Origin: Candidatus Limisoma faecipullorum
Lineage (GTDB): Bacteria > Bacteroidota > Bacteroidia > Bacteroidales > Muribaculaceae
Direction of reading: 5' to 3'
Assembly (NCBI GenBank): GCA_017694955.1
Contig: JADIMC010000010.1
Span: 1-64,000, forward strand
Length of the DNA: 64,000 bases
Part shown: positions 53,329 to 61,646 of the stretch, piece by piece
How the letters are laid out: the number at the start of each line of letters is the position of its first letter
Position numbering within the stretch: position 1 is the stretch's first letter
Position numbers and translations under genes: made by a program
The notes under the pieces: model-generated
What the model saw: only the letters and a program-made list of their open reading frames with translations
What the model was told of the DNA's origin: nothing
Database searches by the model: none

Positions 53329-54306
53329 CTATTTCTTGCGGTTCATCACCATCCGGTCGAATTCCTCGAAAAAGCCGGCCGCTTCTGCTGTCAGTCCCGA
53401 TTTCCCAAGGCATCGCAAGGCTTCGGCGTTGTGCTTCTCTACGCTCTTCTGGCAAATGTCGCCGATGCCGAGACTGTCGTAGATGGCGGTGACGGCCGAT
53501 ATTTTCTTTTCCGGATCGGCATCCTTTATGTCAAGCCAGTATTGCAGATTTTTCTTGTCGTTGCCTTCGGCAAGTTCCATTGCCTTTATGAGCAGGAATG
53601 TCTTTTTGTTGTTCATGATGTCGCCGCCGGTGGCCTTGCCGAACACTGCAGGGTCGCCATACACGTCGAGCCAGTCGTCTTGCAGCTGGAATGCTATTCC
53701 GAGATTCATTGCAAAACCGTACAACGCCATGCCCTGCTGCTCTTCAGCGTCTCCGATTTCCGCGCCAAGCTGAGCGGCGCATCCAAGAAGCACGGAGGTC
53801 TTGAGGCGTATCATGTCGATGTATTCTTCTTCTGTCACATCATTGCGGCTTTCGAATTCCATGTCATATTGCTGCCCTTCATACACGCCGATGGCGGCGC
53901 GGTTGAATATGTCGAGCAGACGTGCAGCCTTGTCGGGAGCTACGCCTTCCACAAGAAGTTGTGTGGCAAGGGTCAGCATTGTGTCGCCGGAAAGGATTGC
54001 CGTATTGTTGTCCCATTTCCGGCATACGGTAGGTTTGCCGCGGCGCAGGTCGGCATTGTCCATCACATCGTCGTGAAGCAGCGTGAAGTTGTGGAACATT
54101 TCTATTGCTGCGGCTTGGCTGAGTGCCGCCGTGCAGTCCTTGCCAGCCGCTTCGCAGGCTGCGAGCAGCAAGGCGGGGCGGAGGCGTTTTCCGCCGTTCG
54201 ACAGACCGTATGTGATAGGCTCGTAAAGCCCGGCAGGACGCTTGGGCAACTTGATGCTTCCGACTGCTTTTTCTGCCAGCCGGATATATTCTTCAATCGT
54301 TCTCAT
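53329..54306 (-). CDS. Trans-polyprenyl diphosphate synthase
   Basis: A 325-residue all-helical prenyltransferase with both aspartate-rich motifs: LLHDDVMDNADLRRGKPT (first) and QDDWLDVYGDPAVFGKATGGD (second). It extends IPP chains; the chain length (farnesyl, octaprenyl or for menaquinone) is not certain, though Ala and Phe positions before the first motif would decide. Its start overlaps the stop of a 46-codon gene (ATGA), and tatD follows. Substrate IPP comes from the IspH pathway at 24.6 kb. Confidence 0.94.
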   Translation of the reverse strand: MRTIEEYIRLAEKAVGSIKLPKRPAGLYEPITYGLSNGGKRLRPALLLAACEAAGKDCTAALSQAAAIEMFHNFTLLHDDVMDNADLRRGKPTVCRKWDNNTAILSGDTMLTLATQLLVEGVAPDKAARLLDIFNRAAIGVYEGQQYDMEFESRNDVTEEEYIDMIRLKTSVLLGCAAQLGAEIGDAEEQQGMALYGFAMNLGIAFQLQDDWLDVYGDPAVFGKATGGDIMNNKKTFLLIKAMELAEGNDKKNLQYWLDIKDADPEKKISAVTAIYDSLGIGDICQKSVEKHNAEALRCLGKSGLTAEAAGFFEEFDRMVMNRKK

Positions 54307-54443
54307 CTTAAAAAATATTCGTTTAAGATAGTGTCTATTTCTTCTTTTAATTCAAATGCCGCATCCCTTGGCTTTGAAAAGTCAGCCAAAGATTCCGGCA
54401 CTTTGTTTGCCAAGTCTTTTATGCTGTCAAAATACGACTTCAT
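54303..54443 (-). CDS. 46-residue protein coupled to the prenyl synthase
   Basis: Begins MKSYFDSIKDLANKVPESL and ends EEIDTILNEYFLR; strongly helical, amphipathic by pattern, no signal peptide. Its TGA overlaps the prenyl-synthase ATG (ATGA), and a TAACTTTG -7 box lies 25 bases before its ATG, so it looks like a true first gene. The pattern of residues (LA.KVPESLADF ... E.K..I...L) resembles the N-terminal helix of UbiK/YqiC proteins that assist lipid-quinone synthesis. The resemblance is weak and the quinone in this phylum is menaquinone, so the function is a guess. Confidence 0.6.
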   Translation of the reverse strand: MKSYFDSIKDLANKVPESLADFSKPRDAAFELKEEIDTILNEYFLR

Positions 54444-54467
54444 ATGAAGTTGCGGTGATGTGTTTTG

Positions 54468-54475
54468 CAAAGTTA
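54468..54475 (-). promoter_or_regulatory. -7 box for the small-protein/prenyl-synthase/tatD unit
   Basis: On the minus strand TAACTTTG fits TAnnTTTG, 24 bases before the ATG at 54443; no clear -33 box. Confidence 0.5.
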
Positions 54476-54550
54476 GTCAATTTCTCTCCAAGAATTGTAT
54501 CTTTGGGAAAATAATAGGGAGGCGTGATGCGGAAGTAGGAGGGAAAGATG

Positions 54551-54558
54551 TAATTTTG
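54551..54558 (+). promoter_or_regulatory. -7 boxes before map
   Basis: TAATTTTG fits TAnnTTTG, 19 bases before the map ATG. A second match, TATCTTTG, lies farther up at 54498-54505. Which is used is unclear. Confidence 0.45.
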
Positions 54559-54577
54559 TGGTAAAATTATTGTTTGT

Positions 54578-55432
54578 ATGGGTGCTTATAGAAGAAACTG
54601 GATAGTGCCGAAAGGCGCGGAACTTACGGAGATGGACCGTAAGGTATTGTACTATCAGGAGCGCGGATGCCTTGTGCCATCGCGGAAGCTGATAAAGACG
54701 CCTGAGCAGATTGAGGGAATACGCCGCAGCGGAAAAGTGAATACCGGAGTGCTCGACCTTGTGGAAAAAGAGATACATGCAGGAATGAGCACGGCTGAAA
54801 TCGACAGGCTGGTGTACGACTATACTGTTGCCCATGGCGCGATACCGGCACCGCTCAACTACGAGGGGTTCCCCAAGAGCGTGTGCACGTCGATTAACGA
54901 AGTGGTCTGTCACGGCATTCCTTCCGAGGACGAGATACTTGAAGAGGGCGACATAATCAATGTGGATGTCTCCACCATTCTCGACGGATACTATTCCGAC
55001 GCTTCCCGTATGTTCATCATCGGAAAGACTTCTCCTGAAAAGGAAAAATTGGTGCGTGTGGCTAAGGAGTGCCTTGAAATAGGGATGCAGGTGGCAAAGC
55101 CTTATTGCTTTGTCGGCGACATCGGTCACGCAATAGAAAAGCACGCCAAGAAGAACGGTTTTTCGGTGGTGCGCGACTTGTGCGGGCATGGTGTCGGTCT
55201 GGAATTCCACGAGGAGCCGGATGTGCTGCACTTCGGCAGGAAAGGCACCGGGATGCTTCTTGTGCCGGGGATGGTATTCACCATAGAGCCGATGATCAAT
55301 ATGGGCACGTGGAAGGTTTTCATCGATTCTGACGATGACTGGACGGTCATTACCGACGACGAGTTGCCTTCGGCTCAATGGGAGCACACTTTCCTTATGA
55401 CGGAAAAAGGATTACAGATACTGACTTATTGA
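54578..55432 (+). CDS. map: Methionine aminopeptidase, type I
   Basis: A 284-residue metalloenzyme that removes the N-terminal Met from new proteins. Metal ligands are in INVDVSTIL, YYSDASRMF, LCGHGVGLEFHEEPD, TIEPMIN and SAQWEHTF, in the standard Asp-Asp-His-Glu-Glu order. About 40 residues (GAYRRNWIVPKGAELTEMDR onward) precede the usual core start; this form with an N-terminal extension is known in Bacteroidota. The gene is divergent from the prenyl-synthase unit. Confidence 0.96.
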   Translation: MGAYRRNWIVPKGAELTEMDRKVLYYQERGCLVPSRKLIKTPEQIEGIRRSGKVNTGVLDLVEKEIHAGMSTAEIDRLVYDYTVAHGAIPAPLNYEGFPKSVCTSINEVVCHGIPSEDEILEEGDIINVDVSTILDGYYSDASRMFIIGKTSPEKEKLVRVAKECLEIGMQVAKPYCFVGDIGHAIEKHAKKNGFSVVRDLCGHGVGLEFHEEPDVLHFGRKGTGMLLVPGMVFTIEPMINMGTWKVFIDSDDDWTVITDDELPSAQWEHTFLMTEKGLQILTY

Positions 55433-55489
55433 CGAAACTATTTATAGTGCAGGATTGTTGTATCAATAATCGGATACATCAGAATAGTT

Positions 55490-56458
55490 ATGGAAATCAG
55501 TAAGAAAATAGGGATGGCAGTGGCGGCAGCCGCTACGGTGGGCGTGGCGTTGTATGCAGTGTCGAAAATCAAGCCCGACATACGGAAAAGCACATACCCG
55601 TTTGCCATGAAGGACGGGACAATCCTTTATATGGATAAATATGAGTCGGAGAATTGGCTTCACCGCCGCCGTCCGGTGCTTATTTTCGCTTATGGCGGGT
55701 CTTTCGTCCGCGGGCGACGCGACAAGCCGCAATATGTCGATTTTATGAATTACTTTGCCCGCAAAGGCTATGTGGCGATAATAATCGACTATCGCAAGCA
55801 TCTGCGCCATATAGCGCCGGAGCGGAAGAAAAGCACATTGGGGTTTCTCGGAGCGCTCAACGAGGCTATCGATTTCGCTTCGGAGGATTTTGCAGATGCC
55901 ACGGCTTTCGTCATCGAGCATGCCGACGAGTGGGGCATCGATGCCGACAACATCATAGCTTGCGGCTCAAGTGCCGGGGCGATAACGGTGTTGCAGACGG
56001 AATATGCCATTTGCAACGGCTTGACGGTGGCTTCGCGTCTTCCGGAAGGATTCAACTATGCCGGCGTGATGTCATTCGCCGGTGCCATTTCCGGGAAGTC
56101 GTTACCGGAATGGAAGAAAAAGCCGTGTCCCATTATGATGTTCCACGGCGATGCCGACCGTCAGGTGCCGTTCAGCCAGGCTGCCATACGCGGGGTGGGC
56201 GGGCTGTGGGGGTCCACATCCATCGCCGAGTCGCTTAAGGCAGCGCATGCCCCGTATTATTTCTATATAGTCAACAATGCCAGCCATGAGGTCTGCAAGA
56301 CTCCGATGTGGCTTTACCGCAAGGTGATTTCTGAATTTCTGGACAAGCTGGTGCGCCATCATAAGCGTGTGCGGATTACGTCGCAGGACTATCATTCAAA
56401 GGAGACCGGTGTGCAGAAGGACTTCGGACTGAAAGACTACATCATCAACAATATGTAG
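55490..56458 (+). CDS. Alpha/beta-hydrolase, esterase/lipase-like
   Basis: A 322-residue hydrolase with an N-terminal hydrophobic anchor (about 6-25, MAVAAAATVGVALYAV). Oxyanion motif YGGSFVRG, nucleophile Ser in ACGSSAGAI, acid Asp in HGDADRQVPF and His in NNASHEVCK make a complete catalytic triad. It resembles BD-FAE-like or carboxylesterase domains common in this phylum; the ester substrate is not known. It follows map by 57 bases. Confidence 0.88.
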   Translation: MEISKKIGMAVAAAATVGVALYAVSKIKPDIRKSTYPFAMKDGTILYMDKYESENWLHRRRPVLIFAYGGSFVRGRRDKPQYVDFMNYFARKGYVAIIIDYRKHLRHIAPERKKSTLGFLGALNEAIDFASEDFADATAFVIEHADEWGIDADNIIACGSSAGAITVLQTEYAICNGLTVASRLPEGFNYAGVMSFAGAISGKSLPEWKKKPCPIMMFHGDADRQVPFSQAAIRGVGGLWGSTSIAESLKAAHAPYYFYIVNNASHEVCKTPMWLYRKVISEFLDKLVRHHKRVRITSQDYHSKETGVQKDFGLKDYIINNM

Positions 56459-56652
56459 GCGCGATTTCTAATTATGGCATGACGAGAATGCATGCCCATT
56501 TTTCGCCGGACTTGTTGTGAGGGGGAAGCGGAAAGAGAGTCTCCTTATGGGAGCGGTATGCCCATAGGTGTTAATTAAGAGTTAAATTGATGCGTTTTGG
56601 TTTTATTTAACCCGAATCGGTCATTAGATTCTTCAGCGCACACCAATAAAAT

Positions 56653-56690
56653 AATAATTCCCTTTGACACGATTGCCAAAGGGAATTATT
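56653..56690. terminator. Terminator between the esterase and the GLUG gene
   Basis: Perfect 14-bp stem AATAATTCCCTTTG (56653-56666) with its complement at 56677-56690, loop 10; A/T-rich flanks. It can stop the minus-strand GLUG gene and possibly the esterase. The remaining 56459-56652 is gene-free; TATGGG...CCCATA (6-bp arms, near 56558-56580) is the only other symmetry seen. Confidence 0.85.
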
Positions 56691-56702
56691 GTCAATGCAG
56701 GA

Positions 56703-59684
56703 TTATTCCTGGTAGATTATTTTTGATGTGTCTGTGGTTCCGTCGTTGTAGGTGGTGCTTACTATGTAGAATTCTCCTGGTTGCGGATATTCTGCCTTTA
56801 TGCCCGTTGCCGTGAAATATTCTTTCTTTACAGCGGTTTTTGAGGAATAAGCAGTATTGATGCCTGCGGATTTCTCAGTATTGATGCGGATTTCTTTTAC
56901 GTATTTGCCGCATTTTGCTGTCAGAGTCTCTTCTCCCTTTGAAACTGGTGTCAGGGTGCTGCCGTCGATGGTGAAGCATCCGTTTCCGGAGAGTGACCAG
57001 GAAAGTCCTGTGGCGTTTCCGAGCCGTGTGGCCGTGTTGATGTTGCCGGAGTTTTCGCCTTCTGCAAACAGTATTATCGCGTTTGCGGCGCCTGTTGCTT
57101 CTTCAATATTTCCGAATCGGGAGAGATATGGATATTGATTCTCGGCGGATGACCATATTCCGGCGTTGAAGCCTTCTGTCGCCTGGCCCATATTGGCTGA
57201 CGGCACGCCGGCCGCACCTTTCGCATCGCCGTCGGCGGTTGCCGTTATTGTCTGCAATGAGTTGTCGTATATCGCATTGCTGACGGATTTCATTTCAGGA
57301 TATGTGCCGATGATTGCTCCGGCGGTGTTGTCGTCGGCATAGACCATGCCATAGTTCACGGCGTTGGTTATCGAGCTTTCCGTATCGCCGTTGGCTGTTA
57401 TGCCTCCGGTCTCGGCACTGGCTTTTACCGTTCCTGCATTGACCACATCGGTCAATGTCGCGGCATACAGAGAGCCAGTTATTCCGCCAAGCGCATAGCC
57501 TGTGTCTTCTCCGCGGGTGACGCTTTCTATCGTGCCGGTGTTCATGCAGCATTCTATTATTCCTTCGGCAGAGCCGGCTATTCCGCCTACGGCCCATTGC
57601 GATGCTGTGATGTTGCCGGTGTTGATGCATCCGCGCACTATGCCGTTGCTCAGGTTGTTGCCAGTTATTCCGCCTGTGTTGTAGCTGTATGCCTCTATGT
57701 CGGCATGGTTGGCGCAATTTTCAATCAGTCCATCGTTATAACCTACAACCGCCCCTGACAGGTAGTGGAACGTGAATTTGCAGTCATCGGCTATCGTGAG
57801 GTTGCGTACCACGCCTCCATTTGCCAGCTGTCCGAACAGGCCGCCATAGCCGAAACTGCTCCATATGTCGATGTTGCCGTCGCTGTCGAACGCCACTTTG
57901 TTGATTTCCATATTGTGGATGCTGTGTCCGTCGCCGTCGAAAATCCCGGCGAACGGCTTGGAACCGAATTCATCGGATGAGATGCCGTCGAAAGTTGCCG
58001 ATTGAAAGTCGATGTCGGTTGTCATCCGGAAATATTTGCCGGCATAGGTTTCTCCGTACAGGTTTGTCGCTTCAGCCATTGTGATGAGGTCGGTGGCAGT
58101 TTTGACCAGGTACGGGGAAAGTTCAGTCCCGTCGCCTTCGAATGGTATGTTGGCTGTGTTGATTGTGGTGTGACGGCTGTATTGCCCTTTCTTGCATACG
58201 ATGATGTCGGAGGCAAATTCACCGTTAAGTATGGTGCTGAATCCGTCGATGCGCAATCCTTTCCCTTCTTTGGATAGTTCACCGTCGTTTTCCACGAACC
58301 ATTCTGCTCTGTCTGACAACGCGAAGTCTTTTGACACGGATTTTATGGTTTCTTCTCCGGCAAGCATAATTGCTGCCGCGCTTGCTATTGCGGCATCGCT
58401 GTCCTCAAGCCCTGACAGGCGAGGGTACATTCCTTCTTCAAACACCCACACTCCGGTCGTGAAGCCGGGAAGTCCTGATGCGGATGCCATCTCTGAAGTG
58501 GGCAGTCCGGCGTCGGATGTGGAATTGTATGCACTCATTTGCTTGTCGAAATACACATTGGAAATTTCGGCATTTTCCGATACCGTGCCGAATAGTTCTA
58601 TTGTTTGGGTTGATGGGTCATAGAAATAATCGTCGAATACGATTGCCCCTATGTTGTAGCAATTGCTGATGACGGTATGGCTTTCGTCATCGTGCACGAT
58701 TCCTGCTATGCCTCCGATTGTCGTCGAGCCGTAAGGCAGAAGTATGCGTCCGCTGTTGTAGCAGTCTTTTATCGAGCCGTCGTCAGTGCGTCCTGCGATG
58801 CCCCCGATTGCTACGGAATACCCTTCCGTTCCGTCGCAAGTGCCGAGGTTGAACGATTTTTCAATCCGTCCCTTGTAAAGGTTGCCCGTGATACCGCCGC
58901 AGAACAGATTGTCGTTTTCGGCTGTCACCGTGCCAGTGAAGCAACAGCCTGTGATAAGCGCGTCCTGAAGGTAGCATACGCCTGAAATGCCACCCACCGA
59001 GCATGAATATCCGGTGGCATTTGAGACTACTTCCGCAGAGCAGAACGCATTGCTTATGGTGCTGGAGTTTTGTCCGGCAATTCCGCCCACGCTGTTTTCT
59101 GCCCCTTCGATGTATCCTGATACAGTAACATTTTCGGCTGTGCCTTTGAGAAGGCCGGCAATGCCTCCGGTAAGTTGATAGGTATTCGTTATTCTGACGT
59201 TTTCAACTATGCAGCCGGATATTTTTCCGTTGCAGTCACCGGCAACGCCTCCGGCGCATAGCCCGGATGTGGTTATTTCGGCGTCCTTGATTGTAAGATT
59301 CTTTATGATGCCTGTTTCAGAAACCCTTCCGAACAGTCCTGCATATCCGTTTTCTCCAGTGGATACGGAGAGGTTTGACAGCGTTTTTCCATTACCGTCG
59401 AATATGCCGCCGAAAGTGTGCTGGAAATCGTTGCCTATCGGGGTGAACTCAACCCCGTCCATATCTATATTGGCTTCAAGGCGGAAGTATGTTCCGCTGA
59501 ATGCGCCGGCGTTTTCTTCTGCCGTACTGTTGTTTACGGCCGATGCAAGCGTGGTAAGGTCGTCTTTGTCATTAATTAAATAAGGGTTGGTTTCTGTGCC
59601 GTTCCCGGTCAGCCCTATGCTCTGTGCCGGTGCGGTTATTGCCGTTAGCAATAGACTAGTGGTCAGTAAAAATAAATTTCTCAT
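56703..59684 (-). CDS. Large secreted GLUG-repeat protein, probable T9SS cargo
   Basis: A 993-residue protein with signal peptide (FLLTTSLLLTAITAPAQ). About 25 GLUG-type repeats in two blocks (about 85-375 and 600-810), of the form GGIAGQNSSTISNAFC, GGITGNLYKGRIEKS and GGIAGSAEGIIECCMN, should fold as a long beta-helix or beta-solenoid. Ig-like linkers (DALKASASA-type regions) intervene. The final 45 residues (ATGIKAEYPQPGEFYIVSTTYNDGTTDTSKII, shown in part) resemble a shortened T9SS sorting domain. Likely a surface adhesin or glycan-binding protein. Confidence 0.8.
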   Translation of the reverse strand: MRNLFLLTTSLLLTAITAPAQSIGLTGNGTETNPYLINDKDDLTTLASAVNNSTAEENAGAFSGTYFRLEANIDMDGVEFTPIGNDFQHTFGGIFDGNGKTLSNLSVSTGENGYAGLFGRVSETGIIKNLTIKDAEITTSGLCAGGVAGDCNGKISGCIVENVRITNTYQLTGGIAGLLKGTAENVTVSGYIEGAENSVGGIAGQNSSTISNAFCSAEVVSNATGYSCSVGGISGVCYLQDALITGCCFTGTVTAENDNLFCGGITGNLYKGRIEKSFNLGTCDGTEGYSVAIGGIAGRTDDGSIKDCYNSGRILLPYGSTTIGGIAGIVHDDESHTVISNCYNIGAIVFDDYFYDPSTQTIELFGTVSENAEISNVYFDKQMSAYNSTSDAGLPTSEMASASGLPGFTTGVWVFEEGMYPRLSGLEDSDAAIASAAAIMLAGEETIKSVSKDFALSDRAEWFVENDGELSKEGKGLRIDGFSTILNGEFASDIIVCKKGQYSRHTTINTANIPFEGDGTELSPYLVKTATDLITMAEATNLYGETYAGKYFRMTTDIDFQSATFDGISSDEFGSKPFAGIFDGDGHSIHNMEINKVAFDSDGNIDIWSSFGYGGLFGQLANGGVVRNLTIADDCKFTFHYLSGAVVGYNDGLIENCANHADIEAYSYNTGGITGNNLSNGIVRGCINTGNITASQWAVGGIAGSAEGIIECCMNTGTIESVTRGEDTGYALGGITGSLYAATLTDVVNAGTVKASAETGGITANGDTESSITNAVNYGMVYADDNTAGAIIGTYPEMKSVSNAIYDNSLQTITATADGDAKGAAGVPSANMGQATEGFNAGIWSSAENQYPYLSRFGNIEEATGAANAIILFAEGENSGNINTATRLGNATGLSWSLSGNGCFTIDGSTLTPVSKGEETLTAKCGKYVKEIRINTEKSAGINTAYSSKTAVKKEYFTATGIKAEYPQPGEFYIVSTTYNDGTTDTSKIIYQE

Positions 59685-59702
59685 AAGTATTTGGATTAAT
59701 AA

Positions 59703-61634
59703 TTAGAAATTCACGCCGATGCCGCCGAGGATGTTAATCTCTTGTGCGTAGATGCCGTAGTAGTTCTCGTAGCGGCGGTTGAGCAGGTTGTTGCCTTGGC
59801 AGAACACGCTTATCATATCGTTGATTTGATACGACACTCCGAGATTAAGATTGGATACGTTGGAGTAGGGACGCATAGCTTCAGCGTAGCTTTCAGTGAG
59901 ATCCACAGGGTCAAAGACTCCGAGAGTTTCGTGTACTGACCTTAGTGCGCGCAATTCGTAGTCGAGTACGATTGAGAGCGGCTTGATGGGCCGCACTTCC
60001 GCCACGGCGCGGACGGTATGCTCCGGGCGGTCGTCAGAAAGGATATAGCCGCTGTCGTCGCCTTGCGGCGTGAACGCATAGTCTGCCGAAAGCTTCAGGA
60101 TGTCCTTGAATTTGTAGCTGAACTTGATACCGGCAATCACTCCATTGGTGTCAAACCCTTCGTAGATGACTTGTCCTTTAAAAACGTCATAATTGTTGGT
60201 CTCCGGTATGTAATACGGGTCATCCTGAATCATATTTCTCGGATATCCGTGATTTATGGAATTGTCGATTGTTGGCAGCATATGGTCTTTCGTGACGGCG
60301 AATCCTACATATGGGGTCATCGACAAGCCGCGCCACAGTCCGAAGTTCAGGCCGGCACGGGCATCAATCACTGTGTAGGAGGTCGGCAGCAGGAACGATG
60401 GTGCCAGATAGCGGTTGACGGCCGACGTTTCGTGGAACGTGTTTATATGGTTGCCGCCTGTGGCTGATACGAACAGACCTGCTTTGTCGGACATTGCAAG
60501 GTCGAACCGCACATCCGGAGCGATGCGGAACACCGTTCCGTTGTTGAACGAGATGTCCAGACGTGCGCCGATGCGCAGATTCATCCTGTCCGTCTTTTTG
60601 CTGTAATAAGGGGTGAGTGACAGCATACCGAAATGTTCGGAATTGACAGGGGTTATGAATTTGCTTGAAAGACCGGGGCGATAAGCGTTTTCCATTACAA
60701 TGTGTCCTAACAAATTGTCATAGTTCAGGAATTGCCCTTTTGCATCTATGCCGATGCGTGAATTTTCGCCAAAGCCGAGATCAATGCCGCCTGTCACGGT
60801 GCCGTGATATTCCTTCAGTCCGTCCGGAAAGTAAAAGCCTTGCCTTTTATATCGGTTGTCTGGGGTCAATTCATAATCAATCAAGGCAGAGCCGTAGCTG
60901 TGACCGAAATAATTGAAATCAATACCGGCGTAATAATGGACATTATTGTCTGTGTTATTCTGCCATATTAGATTTATATTCAATTCATTCACAGTCTGCT
61001 TCTTATTGCCGGGACGCAGGAAATCTTCCCGTGAAAAATGGTATTGATCCACGGCAATAGGTGTGCCATAATAATTGAATTTTTCGTAGTGGTAGCTTGC
61101 GTTGGCGTTGAGGATGCCTTTTTCGAACCGGTTGCTGAAATCGAGGCTTAATTTGTCATCGGAGACAAATTGCTTATGGAAGAAGTGTTCATTTTCTTCT
61201 ATACCGTTTATGCCGCCGTTGGTGGAGTTGTGCTGGAACCACGCTCCGAGCTGCATGCGGTCGTTGTCAATGAAGCGGTAGCCCGCGTTACCGACCATAT
61301 TCAGATAGTTGCCGGCTGCGAATCCTGCATAGCCGCGCTTGCGGTAGGGCGCAAGCGACGGGTCGGAGTATTTCATAGCTGCCTGGCGCAGAAGCATCGG
61401 CTCGACGGTGGCTGGCACTGCCCAGTCGCTGAACGAAAGCTCTGTCCTTACGGCAGTGAACGGTGCTTCCTGCGGCAGTACGTCCATTTTCTTGGCATCC
61501 GTCTCCACCGGTACGAAATCCTTTTCTATCACGATGGATTTTTGCAGCTCGCCGTCGTTGCTTTCTTGCGGATAGGCTGCTACGGCTGTGATTGCGGCAG
61601 CCGTCAGTATGATGAGTTTTCTGTATGCATTCAT
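59703..61634 (-). CDS. TonB-dependent-receptor-like outer-membrane barrel
   Basis: A 643-residue protein with signal peptide (LTAAAITAVAAYP) and a long chain of amphipathic beta-strands ending FCQGNNLLNRRYENYYG and GGIGVNF, the typical C-terminus of a TonB-dependent receptor barrel. However the N-terminal plug domain and TonB box are absent, so it may be a plugless barrel with another function. It follows the large TPR gene by 12 bases on the same strand and the GLUG gene lies 18 bases beyond, so three envelope genes are close together. Confidence 0.75.
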   Translation of the reverse strand: MNAYRKLIILTAAAITAVAAYPQESNDGELQKSIVIEKDFVPVETDAKKMDVLPQEAPFTAVRTELSFSDWAVPATVEPMLLRQAAMKYSDPSLAPYRKRGYAGFAAGNYLNMVGNAGYRFIDNDRMQLGAWFQHNSTNGGINGIEENEHFFHKQFVSDDKLSLDFSNRFEKGILNANASYHYEKFNYYGTPIAVDQYHFSREDFLRPGNKKQTVNELNINLIWQNNTDNNVHYYAGIDFNYFGHSYGSALIDYELTPDNRYKRQGFYFPDGLKEYHGTVTGGIDLGFGENSRIGIDAKGQFLNYDNLLGHIVMENAYRPGLSSKFITPVNSEHFGMLSLTPYYSKKTDRMNLRIGARLDISFNNGTVFRIAPDVRFDLAMSDKAGLFVSATGGNHINTFHETSAVNRYLAPSFLLPTSYTVIDARAGLNFGLWRGLSMTPYVGFAVTKDHMLPTIDNSINHGYPRNMIQDDPYYIPETNNYDVFKGQVIYEGFDTNGVIAGIKFSYKFKDILKLSADYAFTPQGDDSGYILSDDRPEHTVRAVAEVRPIKPLSIVLDYELRALRSVHETLGVFDPVDLTESYAEAMRPYSNVSNLNLGVSYQINDMISVFCQGNNLLNRRYENYYGIYAQEINILGGIGVNF

Positions 61635-61646
61635 TTCAGTATGCGG

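Noticed and set aside
53311-54447. 378-codon frame opposite the prenyl synthase
   Set aside because: It lies antisense to a clear polyprenyl synthase with both Asp-rich motifs; the antisense translation is Cys/His/Phe rich with no domain. A shadow frame.
54498-54505. TATCTTTG as the main promoter of map
   Set aside because: It leaves a leader of over 70 bases and a closer TAATTTTG exists; kept only as an alternative.
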